DNA of 64,000 nucleotides from Diphasiastrum complanatum (GCA_029204225.1 CM055096.1:42654901-42718900); one strand, 5' to 3'. Positions 1-18,414 are shown, counted from the stretch's first letter. Numbers and translations: made by a program. The notes: generated by a model not told the origin, from the sequence alone.

Positions 1-2
1 AT

Positions 3-3000
3 AAAGAGGGTTTGTCTATTCTTGATTTACATTCATTTAAATATGTTTTCATGGATGTAGCTTTTCAAAGTATGAAGTATTGGCACATTTGTGTGGCTGC
101 CACGTTTATTAACTTCGAGAAGCGAGATGAGGGGGAGTTGTTACTGGCCTTGATTGGAATAAATAGGTAATTTTGTATTTTTTTATAAATATATGTTGAT
201 GTCATGCCCCATATCATAATTCATTTTTTTTAAAGCCACCAAATATTGCACATATATTTCCTTATGTCTTCAAAGTTTTTTTTAAATATGGGAATGTGAT
301 TTAGTATCTCATTCTTTATTGCAGGCTATATGAGACTTATGTTAAGCCCAATCTATCTGACAGAATATTTCAGATTAGGCAGTTTGGTACAGCCAACAAA
401 GAAGCCCTATTGAAACATATTTCTCGAGAAGATTAAATATGGATGGGGAAAGAGCTAGAAAAGGAGACCAAGAGAGATGGAGCTCAGAAAACGTGGTACA
501 ATTGCTCTTTAGCATTATTGAGCCAAATCGTCTTCAAGGTAAATCATTATTATTGATGTGTCTAACTTAGTACAACAATTTAAGGTCATAAAATTTATTC
601 AAATTGAAAACACAAATGAAGCAGCACTGACCAATGATGTGATGCAGTATACAATACATTGATATACAAAAATCTGCAGTATGCAACTTGATTTTGTAAC
701 AGTTTCTTGCAAATCAATTATTTTCTTCATTGTCTTTTTTACTTACTTCCAATCTCTTACCATATAACCCTCCTAATATGATTTATATGAATCATTTCTC
801 AAAGGAATGCAAATGGTATTACTCTACTTATTATTTTCTCACACTTTAAATCGTAAAGCTTTCCAAGGCCTCTTGATAAATTGCTATTTGGCTGCACATA
901 GCACATTCACTCCAACTCGCTTTCCAAAGAATATATGTTTGTAGTTCCAAAGTTAGAAATTTGAAGGACCAATGTGAATTCATATGCAGGATGAGTTCGA
1001 GGAGAGAACAAAAGATTATCAAGCTAAGTCATCCACATCATGAGAGGAAGCAAGGCAACATGCCCTGAAGGAAACCAAACGTCATTTCAAGGTCAAGTGC
1101 TACAAGATGTCTCAAGTAGCCAATCTTGTGAATGGCGATGAGTTTTTCAGGTTGGTCATGACCATTCCATGGGATAAGCCAAAGCTTCATGTGGCTTCAG
1201 AGGAGAAGCTCGTCTTGGTACCCATTGCCAAGGTAAAGTAAACTCACTCTAGAACACTAGGTTTCTGTTATTGTTTACATCAATAAATTTGTAACATTTG
1301 ATTACAAATTGATTTATGTCGATAAAACTGCTAGAATTGATTATACTTTATAACATATACCTTTAATATTGGAGTGTAGGTTAGTGCTGCTAGGAAGGCG
1401 AATATAGTGAAAATCATGATCAATCCTTCGGAGCACGCACGAAATGTTGTTATGATGTCAAGAGATAAGAATGCATTTCGTGTATGGATAGACATTGAAA
1501 CTTTTTGGATTCAACTAGAGGACCACACATGCCCACAATTGATTGAGATTGTGAAGCAGGTAGAGTTCATTAGCCCATTCCGATCGTTTTCCATGTACTT
1601 AAAAACATAGAAACGAGTTCCCACAACATATGGACAATGGTGTAATTTGGAGTGGGGACAGTCCATGTACACCACGTTTGTGATTGCAGCGGTATGGATT
1701 TTTAAGTTTGTTATGATTAGCATCGTTTAAGTGTACATTGGAATTGGGGAGCATGTTCAGATTCTATGAAGCATGTTCATATTTTAAGATTTCAATTTTT
1801 TTAGGGCCTTACTACTTGGGAAAAATTGAACTGCCCTTAGTGGCTTGACTTCCCTAAAGGAAGCACCCCAGATGAAGAGATTGAGTTGAGAAATGTTGCC
1901 ACCAGGGCATCTCAGGAGGAGAGCGAAGAACTAGTAAAAAATTTATGCTTCCTAATGTATGAGCATCGCTTTATGATTTAATTGTGCCACAACATATTTC
2001 AATATGATATTTTTGATGGAATTCAGACTAGGGAAGAATTAATAAGAAATTTATGTTTCCTGATGTATACAATGCAAGAGAATGTTGTTGTCCCTAAACA
2101 ACGGAAGCGTAGAGAAAGGGTGAGTGATCACAACATGTGTACTCATTATGAGACGACACCAGCCATGGGACATGACGAGGAGACAGTACCAGCCATGGGA
2201 CATGATGAGGACGCTTATCCACCTTTTGACTTTCAAAGAGATTATTATATTGTAGCAGTTGAGCAAAAGCTCATACTCATCAACATTCCAGAGTAAGATC
2301 AATATCACCAATATTTTCAGGCCATTTATATGTTATATGTCCATTCATTTGTATATGTGTATACGTATGCTTATCTTTGATGCTTCTACAGGTTGCATGC
2401 GAGCATAGAAAGGTCAGGAGCACTTTGGAATGACTGTCAAGAAGAGTTCCTCAAAGTGTTCTACAATAATGGCAGCATTAGAGGCCACCCAACCCCCTTC
2501 AGAGCTGTGGAGCTTGTTTTTGCAGATTTTTTGACAGACATAGCCGTGAATGGCACACATGAGGAGAGTATTCCAAAATGGAATTTATGGTTTGATGAAC
2601 TTTGTGAATCTGCATTTGCCGTGGCTGAAAGTATTATTGCAGATAATGGATTCTTTGTCACACTCCATGGTGCCCCACACTGTCAAAATGGATGCGCAAG
2701 CAAGCCAATGGGGCATTTGTGTGAGAGGTCCATAGTTCATAGTGCGACCCCCCTTGGTTGGACATCTTCAGATCCACGTTGTGAGGTAACATCATCTTAT
2801 GTAGGGGTAAAATTCATATCTCTTACACAACTTTAGTTAAGGCCATTACTTGGTTTAATGTATTCACTTATTTCTCATATGCTTTACTTCCTATTGATGT
2901 CCTGTCAGGTTCATTGCCTCACAATGTCTGCATACCACAGAGAATTTTATGCTAGTTCCACTCCAAATTTTGGGACTATTCGTTTCCAACGGCAACTAAG

Positions 3001-3397
3001 CGACGTATTTCAGGATAGGGCCCTAGAGAGTGAATGGCTAAGACACGAAGGTTGACCAATTCGTGGAGCCAGCCATCATAGCTGCAAGCTGTGGGAGTAT
3101 ATATTGAGAGTGTTCTTTAAGCTTGGAGATGTAGTGGTCGATCTCATGAGTGGGACAGGACATTTTTAAAAATTGCAGCACTTTCAGGCAGAGTTGGAAT
3201 AGGAATTGACGACGATGAAAATTTGCCACTTGATTTTCTCAACAATATGTGATGGTAAGTTGCATGTGCACATGGGAGATTGTTATTAACAATTTTTCTC
3301 TCTATTGTATCATCAAGTCTCGTCTAATATTTTTCAATTTTATTTGTCGCAGATCATACATGGGAAAAATCTGGAGTTGGCTGATATGTTGTCATGA
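3..3397 (+). pseudogene. Decayed intron-containing gene with N4/N6 amino-methyltransferase-like C-terminus
   Basis: Open segments join at GT-AG sites: about 3-166, 325-538, 990-1232, 1380-1691, 1805-1978, 2033-2292, 2391-2785, 2910-3250 and perhaps 3354-3397. The N-terminal half is unrecognised. The last two large exons carry the permuted motif order of beta-class DNA amino-methyltransferases. A strand ending VELVFADFLTD stands where the catalytic D/S-P-P-Y motif normally follows. Next comes a helix and strand (AESIIADNGFFVTL), then a motif X-like stretch (HHSCKLWEYILR), then the AdoMet-binding VVVDLMSGTG and GIGIDDD. The P-P-Y residues are missing. In-frame stops lie near 434, 1041, 1608, 1843 and 3053, and a frameshift near 3168. 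It is therefore read as a pseudogene, probably with upstream exons outside the window. The family call is inferred from motif order. Confidence 0.5.
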
Positions 3398-4499
3398 GAA
3401 TCTATTTTTGCCAATCTGCTATCATGATTCATGTTTTGATGCTACTATGATTGATTTAAACTTGGAACAATACCATTTAGTTTTGATATTGTATACGGTC
3501 ATTTTCTGGTTTGCATAAACAACTCGTCAATGCAAGGACGTTTGCATTAATTCAGTTTATGTTTCTTCTATTCGTGTGTGTGCATTTGATTGCAATGATA
3601 TAAGATGAGTATAGTATAAATATATCTGGTTGCCATTTAAGTATACGAATCGTGTCATCATCGACCACCACTAAAATAGGTCTTCTAGAAAGTATTAACA
3701 AATCTCTAGAGTTGGAAGAATGTTTACAAGTTGTTGTCACAGTAAATTTGATCTTTTGAACACAGAAATCTGAGTTTCTTGTCTGCATCTTGAAATTGCT
3801 TGTTTGAAAAGCAAGGCTGGTTGTGTACTCGTCATTATTATCATGTTTTATATGTGGGTGTCTATTTGTTCCCATGTGCTCTTTATAGTGTTGTTTTGAG
3901 CAATGAGTAAATTTTTTCTCCTTTCATTTGAGTAGGTCGACTGTTTTTGACATGGCTCTATGTGAGCTTTTAATGTTCCAAGCATTAGTTGCTCCATTTG
4001 GGTTATATTACAATTACAAATTTCCAAAGTAACTGGGTGAACCATATTTTTGCTAAGCAACCAGTTTTTTTAATTTTTTCTTTTATCTTGAAAAAATCGT
4101 GAGGGCACCATGTTACCGTAATATTTGACTTATTACTGTTGAAGTGTATATTGTTCACTTAGATTACTCTATGATATTTACAAATTTCCAAAGTAAATGG
4201 CCACTAAGTGAAGGGTTGAATCCGGACTGTAAACTTGAGCTTTTTTGGTATGTTTATTAGGTTATAAAAACCTCGATGATTTTTGGGTTGAAACCTCCAC
4301 ATGTCCAATGAAATCCTGATATGGGATTAGTTGTTTGCATATGGCCATAATTGTTACAATTTGACCAGAATAGCACCTTATTTTAGCTTGATCATGACCA
4401 CTTCTAAGTAACTTGAGTTCTACAGCTCTAACGCATGAAATTGTAACAATACCATCCCACACTAGAAAAGATTTAAATCCACTTCAACATTGAACAAAG
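3398..4499. other. AT-rich stretch, no gene seen
   Basis: No exon-like open frame with recognisable similarity was seen on either strand. The ORFs present are short and of low complexity. Confidence 0.5.
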
Positions 4500-5380
4500 T
4501 AGTCCACAACATAAGAGATACTCTTTCCCCTGTTTAACCAAAACATTGACTTGATAGACTGAGCTGTGGAGAGTCAATGCTTTAAAAACGATAGGCGGAA
4601 GGAATTTCTAGGATTTCCATAACCACAAAGGTGATCACAAATTGTACTCTTGCTATCTTCACTGGCATATCTTCCACTACATCTTTTGGTCTTACACAAG
4701 ACTGGTCAGCTAATTTGATAGCAAATTTTGTTGGCTTCAGTACTTGCAATCCCATTTTTGATATAAGGTAGTGGAGATTAGGTTGACACCAGATCCTCTA
4801 TCTACCATTGCCGCTTCATCCTCGTATCGCTTGTGCTTGATAGGCATGGTGATGTTGTGTGGTTTGCTCTCCCACGCTGCTCCAATATTGAGGACCTTAC
4901 TTGTTCCCTCCTAATCGACACAGTACAAGGGCTCTCTTGCTGCTGTCTTAGGTTCCAAGTTTAACCATTCTGTAAGAACGCTCTTTGCTTGTGGTGCAAT
5001 TCGCAGGACCTCTTCGAGGGATAAGTTCATTCTGCTAGTCAATAGACTTGTGACAGTTTTGTTTGAGGAACCTCTGGCTCTACCATTTGGAAGGGTACTT
5101 CTTGGTGATGTAAACAGTCATTAAGATCCGTTCTTTGGGATGAGCCTATTGGTGGTACTGGAACTTCTATGGCCGGAGGTACTGCATGTTTTTCTGTGGC
5201 TTGTGCAGCTTCCTCTGGCTGAGCTTCCTATATCCAATCGCGGATTCTCTGATATCATTGTCCTTCTTCCTTGGTGTTAAGATATGGTCCTGTCATCGAA
5301 GGTTGATCTTTAGCCATTAATATTGATGGTGGTGGTGATGATACCACCTCCTTCCGCTAGCATGAGAATGCGAGGGTTGG
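4500..5380 (-). pseudogene. Ty3/gypsy gag-pol remnant with aspartic protease
   Basis: On the minus strand the frame contains LSLEEVLRIAPQAKSVLTEW, a poorly conserved linker, then the protease core DRGSGVNLISTTLY. This is the plant gypsy retropepsin pattern, usually D-G-G-S-x-V-N. After a one-base shift near 4755 come LADQSCVRP and a run ending VVMEILEIPSAYRF, as expected after the protease core. Reverse transcriptase, RNase H and integrase are not visible to the left, so the element is truncated. Several stops and the shift show it is dead. It shares strand and spacing with the primer site and LTR at 6403-7182. Confidence 0.65.
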
Positions 5381-6402
5381 CCTTGCAAGGGTTCTTTGGG
5401 CTGTTTTGCAGACAAAAAATCTGATATCTCGAGATTTGCTAGAAAGTAACTCTCACCCTTTTAATTGTAACTGGATCTGGGGTGGTGGATCTGGCTTGGT
5501 ATGAAGTAGCGAAGATTAATTCTCATAGATCTGGAAGTTATTGATGTTTGAGTAGGTTTATGATCACTTTTTTGCTTACAGATTCATCAATACTTCTTGT
5601 TAACTCTCGCAGACTTGGTCTTTGATGAAACATGATTTTCTAGACTTAATAGACCGGGTTGTGAAGGTTACTTATGTGAGAGTTCTCAGATTATGAGGTT
5701 TTTTCAATTTTCTTTGTACTTGGAACTCTCTTACAGTTCACTGGAGCAATATGAACTCTTGCAGACTCGTCTATAAGCTAATCTCATTATGAGAAAGCTT
5801 CAGCAGAAGTGGCGAAGGTTAGTTGCAACAAGAACTCTGAATTTTGGGATATGTGAGGGTTCTAGCTGGAAAGTGATTCTTTTTGGATCTTGGAGCTCTT
5901 GTAGGGCCTGTTAATCTGCATGGGAACTCTTGCAGACTCGTTTGTAAGCTTGTCTCAAAGAGATCTAGCTGCAATAGGAGCGACAAGAGTTATTGAGCAA
6001 TTCTGTGATCTTTTTATTTTCAAGTGTTTTTTGGATTTTCTTGTATTTTTCTACAAATCTGTTGGGAAGTAACTCTTGCAGGCTTCTAGTCAGGGCTAGG
6101 ACAGTGTCCTAAAGCTGTTGTCAGTTGTGCGAGGGTTATTTTCCAGTGGTTTGTGATAAATCAAACTCTGATGGTTTTTTTTTCACTTTTTTCTCTAAAA
6201 ATGCAAATTTTATGGTTTAGGTGCTCATGTCTCAAGCCCTTAGAAGTTGTCTCAAGTTTCCACTACCTCCAAACACCTCCTCTGCTAGCTTCAGATAGAT
6301 CAACACTAAAAACACAAGAAATTTTTTCTCTAAACTACCCCAAAACACCTCCTAACACACCTAAATAGATTAAAAACAACTAAACTAGTTAGTAGTAACT
6401 AT
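5381..6402 (-). other. Leader/gag region of the gypsy remnant
   Basis: This lies between the primer-binding site and the protease. It is full of degenerate copies of phrases such as AACTCTTGCAGACTCGT and TGTGAGGGTTCT spaced 100-200 bp apart, and no intact gag frame remains. Assignment rests on position within the element. Confidence 0.4.
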
Positions 6403-6419
6403 CACCAGCAACGACACCA
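6403..6419 (-). promoter_or_regulatory. Gypsy primer-binding site
   Basis: The minus strand reads TGGTGTCGTTGCTGGTG one base inside the LTR. This closely resembles TGGCGCCGTTGCCGGGG, the common plant gypsy primer site complementary to a tRNA 3' end. Confidence 0.7.
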
Positions 6420-6420
6420 T

Positions 6421-7182
6421 TGTAGGGTCATAGATATAGCAGTCAAGTAGCCCTCCGCCTATCAAGAGGGTTAGTTCCACTATGATAGATCTCTAACTAT
6501 ATTTAGTTGCCTGCTTTAATTGCTTCTAACATTAACACTACTCTAACCCCACCAGCCTAACACTACCCACACCTTACATCCATAATGATAGTGAGGGTAA
6601 AGAGAAGAGTATTGAAAAGGAGGTTACTCATACGCTATGCCAGTAATCTAATGTAGAAGCATTATAAAACACTAAACAATGAAAATAGCAAAACCATGAA
6701 GTAGCAACATTCACAAAAAAGCATTAGATTAGATAGCAAAGCACATGATGATTCTTGAGTGCTCAAATTGGGTGAGTTTCTTCCTCTCATTCAACATGAA
6801 AATGGAATGAAAAATATGCATTTTTATTCTTGGGGAGGCCCTTGCCCTATGCTTCTATTGGCTACTTCATTGAGAGAAGGATTGAAATCCTAGCCCTTCA
6901 AAGAAAACACAACTAGATCTATGGTGCACAAAGAATCACACTCTACCTACCACCAATTTGACTTTGACTACTAATTGAAACTTAACTAGAACTTAATCAA
7001 CTTAGACTTTGGGCCTTTTTATATATTTTATTTACATGGCCCAAGTCTATTTTATTCCATGATACAATAATTTACATGTGCTCATTGGGCTATGGACTTA
7101 CACTCGTAGGATGCCACGGCCCTCGCACCTAATTTTCTTTTTATCAGCCTTATTTATTTATTTACAAAAAATACCCTCAACA
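6421..7182 (-). repeat. Gypsy 5' LTR (minus strand)
   Basis: The 762-bp segment begins TGTTGAGGGTATTTT and ends in CTACA on the minus strand, directly beside the primer-binding site. TG...CA ends and adjacency to the primer site define it. The matching 3' LTR was not found to the left, consistent with truncation. Confidence 0.65.
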
Positions 7183-7253
7183 TAGACAATTGAGAAAGCT
7201 TCAATATAAATAAATACATGAGGTCCTCATGTATATATAAATACACGAGCGAG

Positions 7254-7256
<3 letters not shown>

Positions 7257-7342
<86 letters not shown>
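7257..7342. repeat. (GA)n microsatellite
   Basis: An almost perfect GA dinucleotide run of about 43 units. The Ser-Leu repeat ORFs on the minus strand are products of this run, not genes. Confidence 0.95.
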
Positions 7343-7345
<3 letters not shown>

Positions 7346-7440
7346 GCCCAATTGACACGTGTCGCAATGTGACAATGCATGGCCAGATTTGGGCCATACC
7401 CTCTGCTGCACACGTGTCAGTATGGCTAAAAAAAAAATTT

Positions 7441-7618
7441 GACACGTCTTGCGCAGCATGTGTTGGAACATGCTGATGTGGCGAGACAGATGTCGTGCAC
7501 ACACTGGCCGGTGGTGTGCTGACAAAAAATTTAGACACGTGTCGCACAACATGTGTTGAAACATGCTGATGTGGCGATACAGATGTCGTGCACACATTGG
7601 CCGATGGTGTGTACATCG
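7441..7618. repeat. 93-bp tandem repeat rich in ACGTG
   Basis: Two copies, starting at 7441 and 7534, share GACACGT, AACATGCTGATGTGGCGA and GACAGATGTCGTGCACACA-like blocks. Related CACACGTGTCAG and ACACGTGTCGC words lie upstream, so older partial copies probably extend left to about 7356. Confidence 0.7.
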
Positions 7619-14870
<7,252 letters not shown>

Positions 14871-15006
14871 GAACAATAAAAAAATGATGACCCACAGCTT
14901 CACACGTGTGAAGTACAGCTACTGTAACCCAATTATGTACAAAATTTACACTATTCTTCATGGATTTTGATCAAGCTAGATTTGCCAATTTTTGGCAATT
15001 CTTCAC
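14871..15006 (+). repeat. LTR 3' end (plus orientation)
   Basis: The segment ends CAATTCTTCACA, immediately followed by TGG. It carries CACACGTGTGAAGTACAG near 14903, very like CACACGTGTGAAATACAG inside the clear copia LTR at 58169. Its last 36 bases are an imperfect inverse of the LTR start at 19239, as expected for the two ends of one LTR family. The left boundary could not be set. Confidence 0.45.
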
Positions 15007-15386
15007 ATGGGATTGGTTGCTAATTCTTGGCTTGATTGGTTGTCACAAAATATTATTGGGTGCTCCTCGGCCTCCATGACTTGCAACTCCACCAAAAGCC
15101 TCTTCAACCATAGGAACTCCTTTGTTGTGGATGTTAGTGCCTTGTATTCCGATTCAGTTGAAGATAGAGAAATAGTATCTTGCTTTTTGGAAAGCCAAGA
15201 CAATATGCCATTGCAAAGGAAGGTAACAAAAGCACTTGTGGACCTCCTATCCAACTTATCACCTGCAAAATCAGCATCCGAATATGCCCTTAAGGCAAGA
15301 TTAGATCCATCATATAAAATGCCAAAGTTCTTGGTGGCCGAGATGTACCTCAACACCCTTTTTGCATTTTTCCAATGACAAACCAA
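15003..15386 (-). pseudogene. Ty1/copia RNase H fragment
   Basis: The minus frame encodes the copia RNase H: YSDADFAGD and RRSTSAFV, then LSSTESEYKALTSTTKEFLW and FCDNQSSQELATNP. It stops abruptly at ATNP, where the family normally continues with FHxRTKHI. The break coincides exactly with the LTR end at 15006. The C-terminus, polypurine tract and 3' LTR on its own strand are missing. Confidence 0.85.
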
Positions 15387-15406
15387 TGGATTTTGAATAG
15401 ATTGGC

Positions 15407-16714
15407 TTAATGCCTAGTTATAGTAAGATAGATCAAGGAGCCTACAAGTCTCCTATATAGATCAGGCCTAGTTATAGTAAGATAGATCAAGGAGCCTACA
15501 AGTCTCCTATATAGTGTGATGTCCTCAAAGGATGCTTCATCATCACTATTGGAAACTTTTACATTTTGCTCCATAGGAGTTTCTACTCCTTTACAATCTT
15601 TCATTTCAAACTTTTCTAAGATAGAAGAAGCATATTTGGATTGACAAATAAAACTCAAATCCTTGCCTCTTGAAACTTCTATTCCTAATATGAAATGAAG
15701 ATTACCAAGATCCACCATCTTAAACTCCTTAAACAATGCTACTTTCACTTCTTGTATACCATCATGATCATTTCCACTAAGGATAATGTCATCAACATAC
15801 AAAATGAGAATGATGATTGTACCATCATTGAATCTTAAGTACAAAGAAGGATCATAAGCACTTACAACAAACTTAATAGAGTTCAAGAAAGTATTCAACC
15901 TAGAGTACCAAGCTCTAGGTGCTTGCTTAAGCCCATAAAGGCTTCTTAGCAACAAACACACTTTTTCCTCTTGATCTTCTTTGATGAAGCCCTCGGGTTG
16001 CCTCATGAAGATCTCCTCTTCCAAATATCCATTGAGAAATGCATTAGTCACATCAAGTTGAAATAGAGGCCAATTGAAAGTAGTTGCAAGAGAAATAATC
16101 AACCTTATGGAAACTAGCTTAGCAACAGGAGCAAAAGTTTCATCAAAATCTACTCCCTTGGTTTGCAAGAACCCATTTTCCACTAGCCTTGTCTTGTGTT
16201 TGTTGATGCTCCCATCTTGATTGTACTTCAATCTATAGATCCATTTGCACTCAAGTGGCTTTCTTCCATGAGGAAGATCCACAAGCTTCCATGTATGATT
16301 CTCCATAAGAGCATCATACTCCTTTTGCATGGCATCCCTCCATTCTTGTGACTCCATAGCTTCTTCAAAGCAACTTGGCTCATCAAACATAGAAGTTAGA
16401 AAAGTGTAAGAGGTAAGTGAATGTAGATCTTCCCTTTGTTCACCTTTGTCAACATAGGTGAGCCTTGAGGGCTCGGGCTTCCTTCTTGTAGATCTCCTTG
16501 AAGTCCTCGAATCTTGAGATGGATCTTCAAGATCTTGATCACATGTAGGCTCCTCCTCAAACCTTACAAGATCCTTGACATAAGATAGATTAAAAGCTTT
16601 CTCATTCAACTTGTAGTAGTTACCTTCATCAAAAGTAACATCTCTACTCACTAAAATCTTTTTAGTGATTGGATTATAGACTCTATATCCTGCTATTTTC
16701 AGCATAACCAACAA
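15407..16714 (-). pseudogene. Ty1/copia integrase C-terminus and reverse transcriptase
   Basis: The 435-codon minus frame begins in the integrase tail (VSRDVTFDE) and runs through the copia reverse transcriptase: WKLVDLPHGRKPLECKWIYR, FDETFAPVAK, FQLDVTNAFLNG, LYGLKQAPRAWY and the catalytic LYVDD. It is intact through the active site. It ends in a perfect in-frame 54-bp tandem duplication (15413-15520) of RRLVGSLIYLT, after which the frame breaks before RNase H. It was probably active until recently, but the element is incomplete. Confidence 0.9.
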
Positions 16715-17630
16715 AGATCCCCTTTATAGAAGTAGGGTCATCTTTTTTTCTTGTATCTAATGCCTGAAAAACATAGCAAGTAGATCCAAAAATTCTTAGA
16801 TCTTTAAGATTCGGCTTCTTACAAAATAGAGCCTCATAAGATGTTATGCCTCCAATGGGCTTACATGGCAATCAATTACACAAATAAGTTGCACAAATAA
16901 TAGCCTCTCCCCAAAAGGACTTAGGTAGAGATGCATCTAACCTCAAAGCCTTAGCACACTCACAAAGTGTTCTATTCATCCTCTCGGCTATACCATTTTG
17001 TTGAGGACTATAAGTACATGTAAGCTCTCTTTTAATGCCATTGGATTTACAAAACTCTATCAGCTTGGTGGAGATATACTCTCCACCATTATCACTGATC
17101 CTCAATACTTTAACATCAAGTTGAGTTTTGAACTTAACAAAAGCTTCAGACACTTTACTTTTGGAATCCAAAAGTTCAATCCAAGTGTATCTAGAGTAAT
17201 CAACAATAAAAGATACATACATAGATGCACCTCCATTAGATTCTTGAGAAAAAGAGTGCACATCACTATGAATAAGATCTAATGCTTTTGTAGATCTAGT
17301 GGAAGAGTTATCAAAAGGTAGCTTGTGTGCCTTTGAGAGGCTACAAGCTTCACATCTTTTTCCACACTTTGAGAGTGTCTTTGGAAGGCCAAGAGCAAGA
17401 TCCTTGGTGCATAGCATCTCCATAAATTTGAAGTTGGGGTGGCCCAACCTCTTATGCCAAAGCTCCACTTGATTGAGCTCCTCCTTTACCATGTTCACAC
17501 TTCCAAGAAAAACATTAGCATCTAGCTTAAAAAGCCTTCCTTGCTTGAATCCCTTTACAATGCAAGTACTATTCATCATTATGGAGCAAACACCTTGCTT
17601 AAAATGGACATCTAAGCCATCATCCATCAA
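16683..17630 (-). pseudogene. Ty1/copia GAG-pre-integrase and integrase
   Basis: The minus frame shows LWHKRLGHPN with downstream CEAC (HHCC zinc site). The integrase core acids lie in HSDVHSF, RISDNGGEY and NGIAERMNR (D, D, E). A stop near 16869 splits the frame, and the integrase C-terminus resumes at 16871-16683 with IFGSTCYVF. Together with the neighbouring frames this gives the copia order protease-integrase-RT-RNase H, reading right to left. Confidence 0.88.
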
Positions 17631-17642
17631 TTGTCCTACACT

Positions 17643-17831
17643 TCACAAATTCTTAGTGAGTGTAGGAACATAGAGTACATTATCAAGATCTACTCTTTTA
17701 GAGGATCCAAGACTTAAGAGAATAGTTCCCACTCCATCTATTCTACATTCTTGATCACTTGCTGTTAGAATAGACTTTTTACAACCTACAAAAGGTACAA
17801 GAGTTGAGAAGAAATTCTTTTGGAATGTCAT
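17643..17831 (-). pseudogene. Copia protease remnant lacking its catalytic motif
   Basis: The frame HMTFQKNFFSTLVPF...LDNVLYVPTLTKNL matches the region after the copia protease active site. Just before HMTF, where D-S-G-A-S is expected, the sequence reads an acidic EEDEDS run, so the catalytic Asp-Ser-Gly appears deleted or replaced. Gag and zinc knuckle are absent. Copia similarity ends near 17930, where a gypsy fragment on the other strand begins. Confidence 0.7.
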
Positions 17832-17940
17832 GTGGGAATCCTCATCTTCCTCAAGAGTGAGGTTGCCTTGTTTGCTCTCTCCTATGCTTAGGGCATATGT
17901 TAGTGGTATGCAAATAGACTAGGTAAAACATTTACTGCTA

Positions 17941-18414
17941 TTGGAGTTTGTGTACAATGACAAGAGACATACATCCACGCGATTGACTTCATTGGAGCTC
18001 AATTATGGTTTTAGGCCTTTGAGTCTTACGATCATTGGGATTCGGCGTAAGGTATCTAGTGTTGTAGAGTTTCTGATTCAGATGCAACAAAAGCTAGAGA
18101 TGGCACGATATAACTTATCCAGGGCTATGACTAACACAAAGAGTTATACTCATGAGAACCATACCAATCGAGAATTTGAAGAAGAAGATTAAGTGTATTT
18201 ACTAGTCCCTTCGAAGTCAAATGTGCGATGCATACGAAAGTACACCAAGTTATTTCCTAGGTATTGTGGACCATGGTTGATTATTAAGAAGGTTAGCCAA
18301 GTATCTTATAAGCTACAACTACTTGTAGGATGCAAGGGAGGAGCCTCCTCAACATATGATTTCAAGGGGATCTTCAAGATGCAAGACCAAGTTCTTGTGG
18401 TTCTCTTTTCATGA
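17941..18414 (+). pseudogene. Ty3/gypsy integrase C-terminal fragment
   Basis: The plus frame FVYNDKRHTSTRLTSLELNYGFRPL, then a QMQQKLEMARYNLSRA helix, then PRYCGPWLIIKKVSQVSYKL, is the standard end of gypsy integrase (the YGxRP strand and the GPF/Y module). One stop lies at 18190. No protease or reverse transcriptase accompanies it, so it is an isolated fragment facing opposite to the copia pol next door. Confidence 0.85.

Noticed and set aside
434-3055. Stop codons as sites of U-to-C RNA editing
   Set aside because: Such editing is known from organelles of ferns and hornworts. This gene has spliceosomal introns and lies among nuclear transposons, and frameshifts are also present, so pseudogene decay is simpler.
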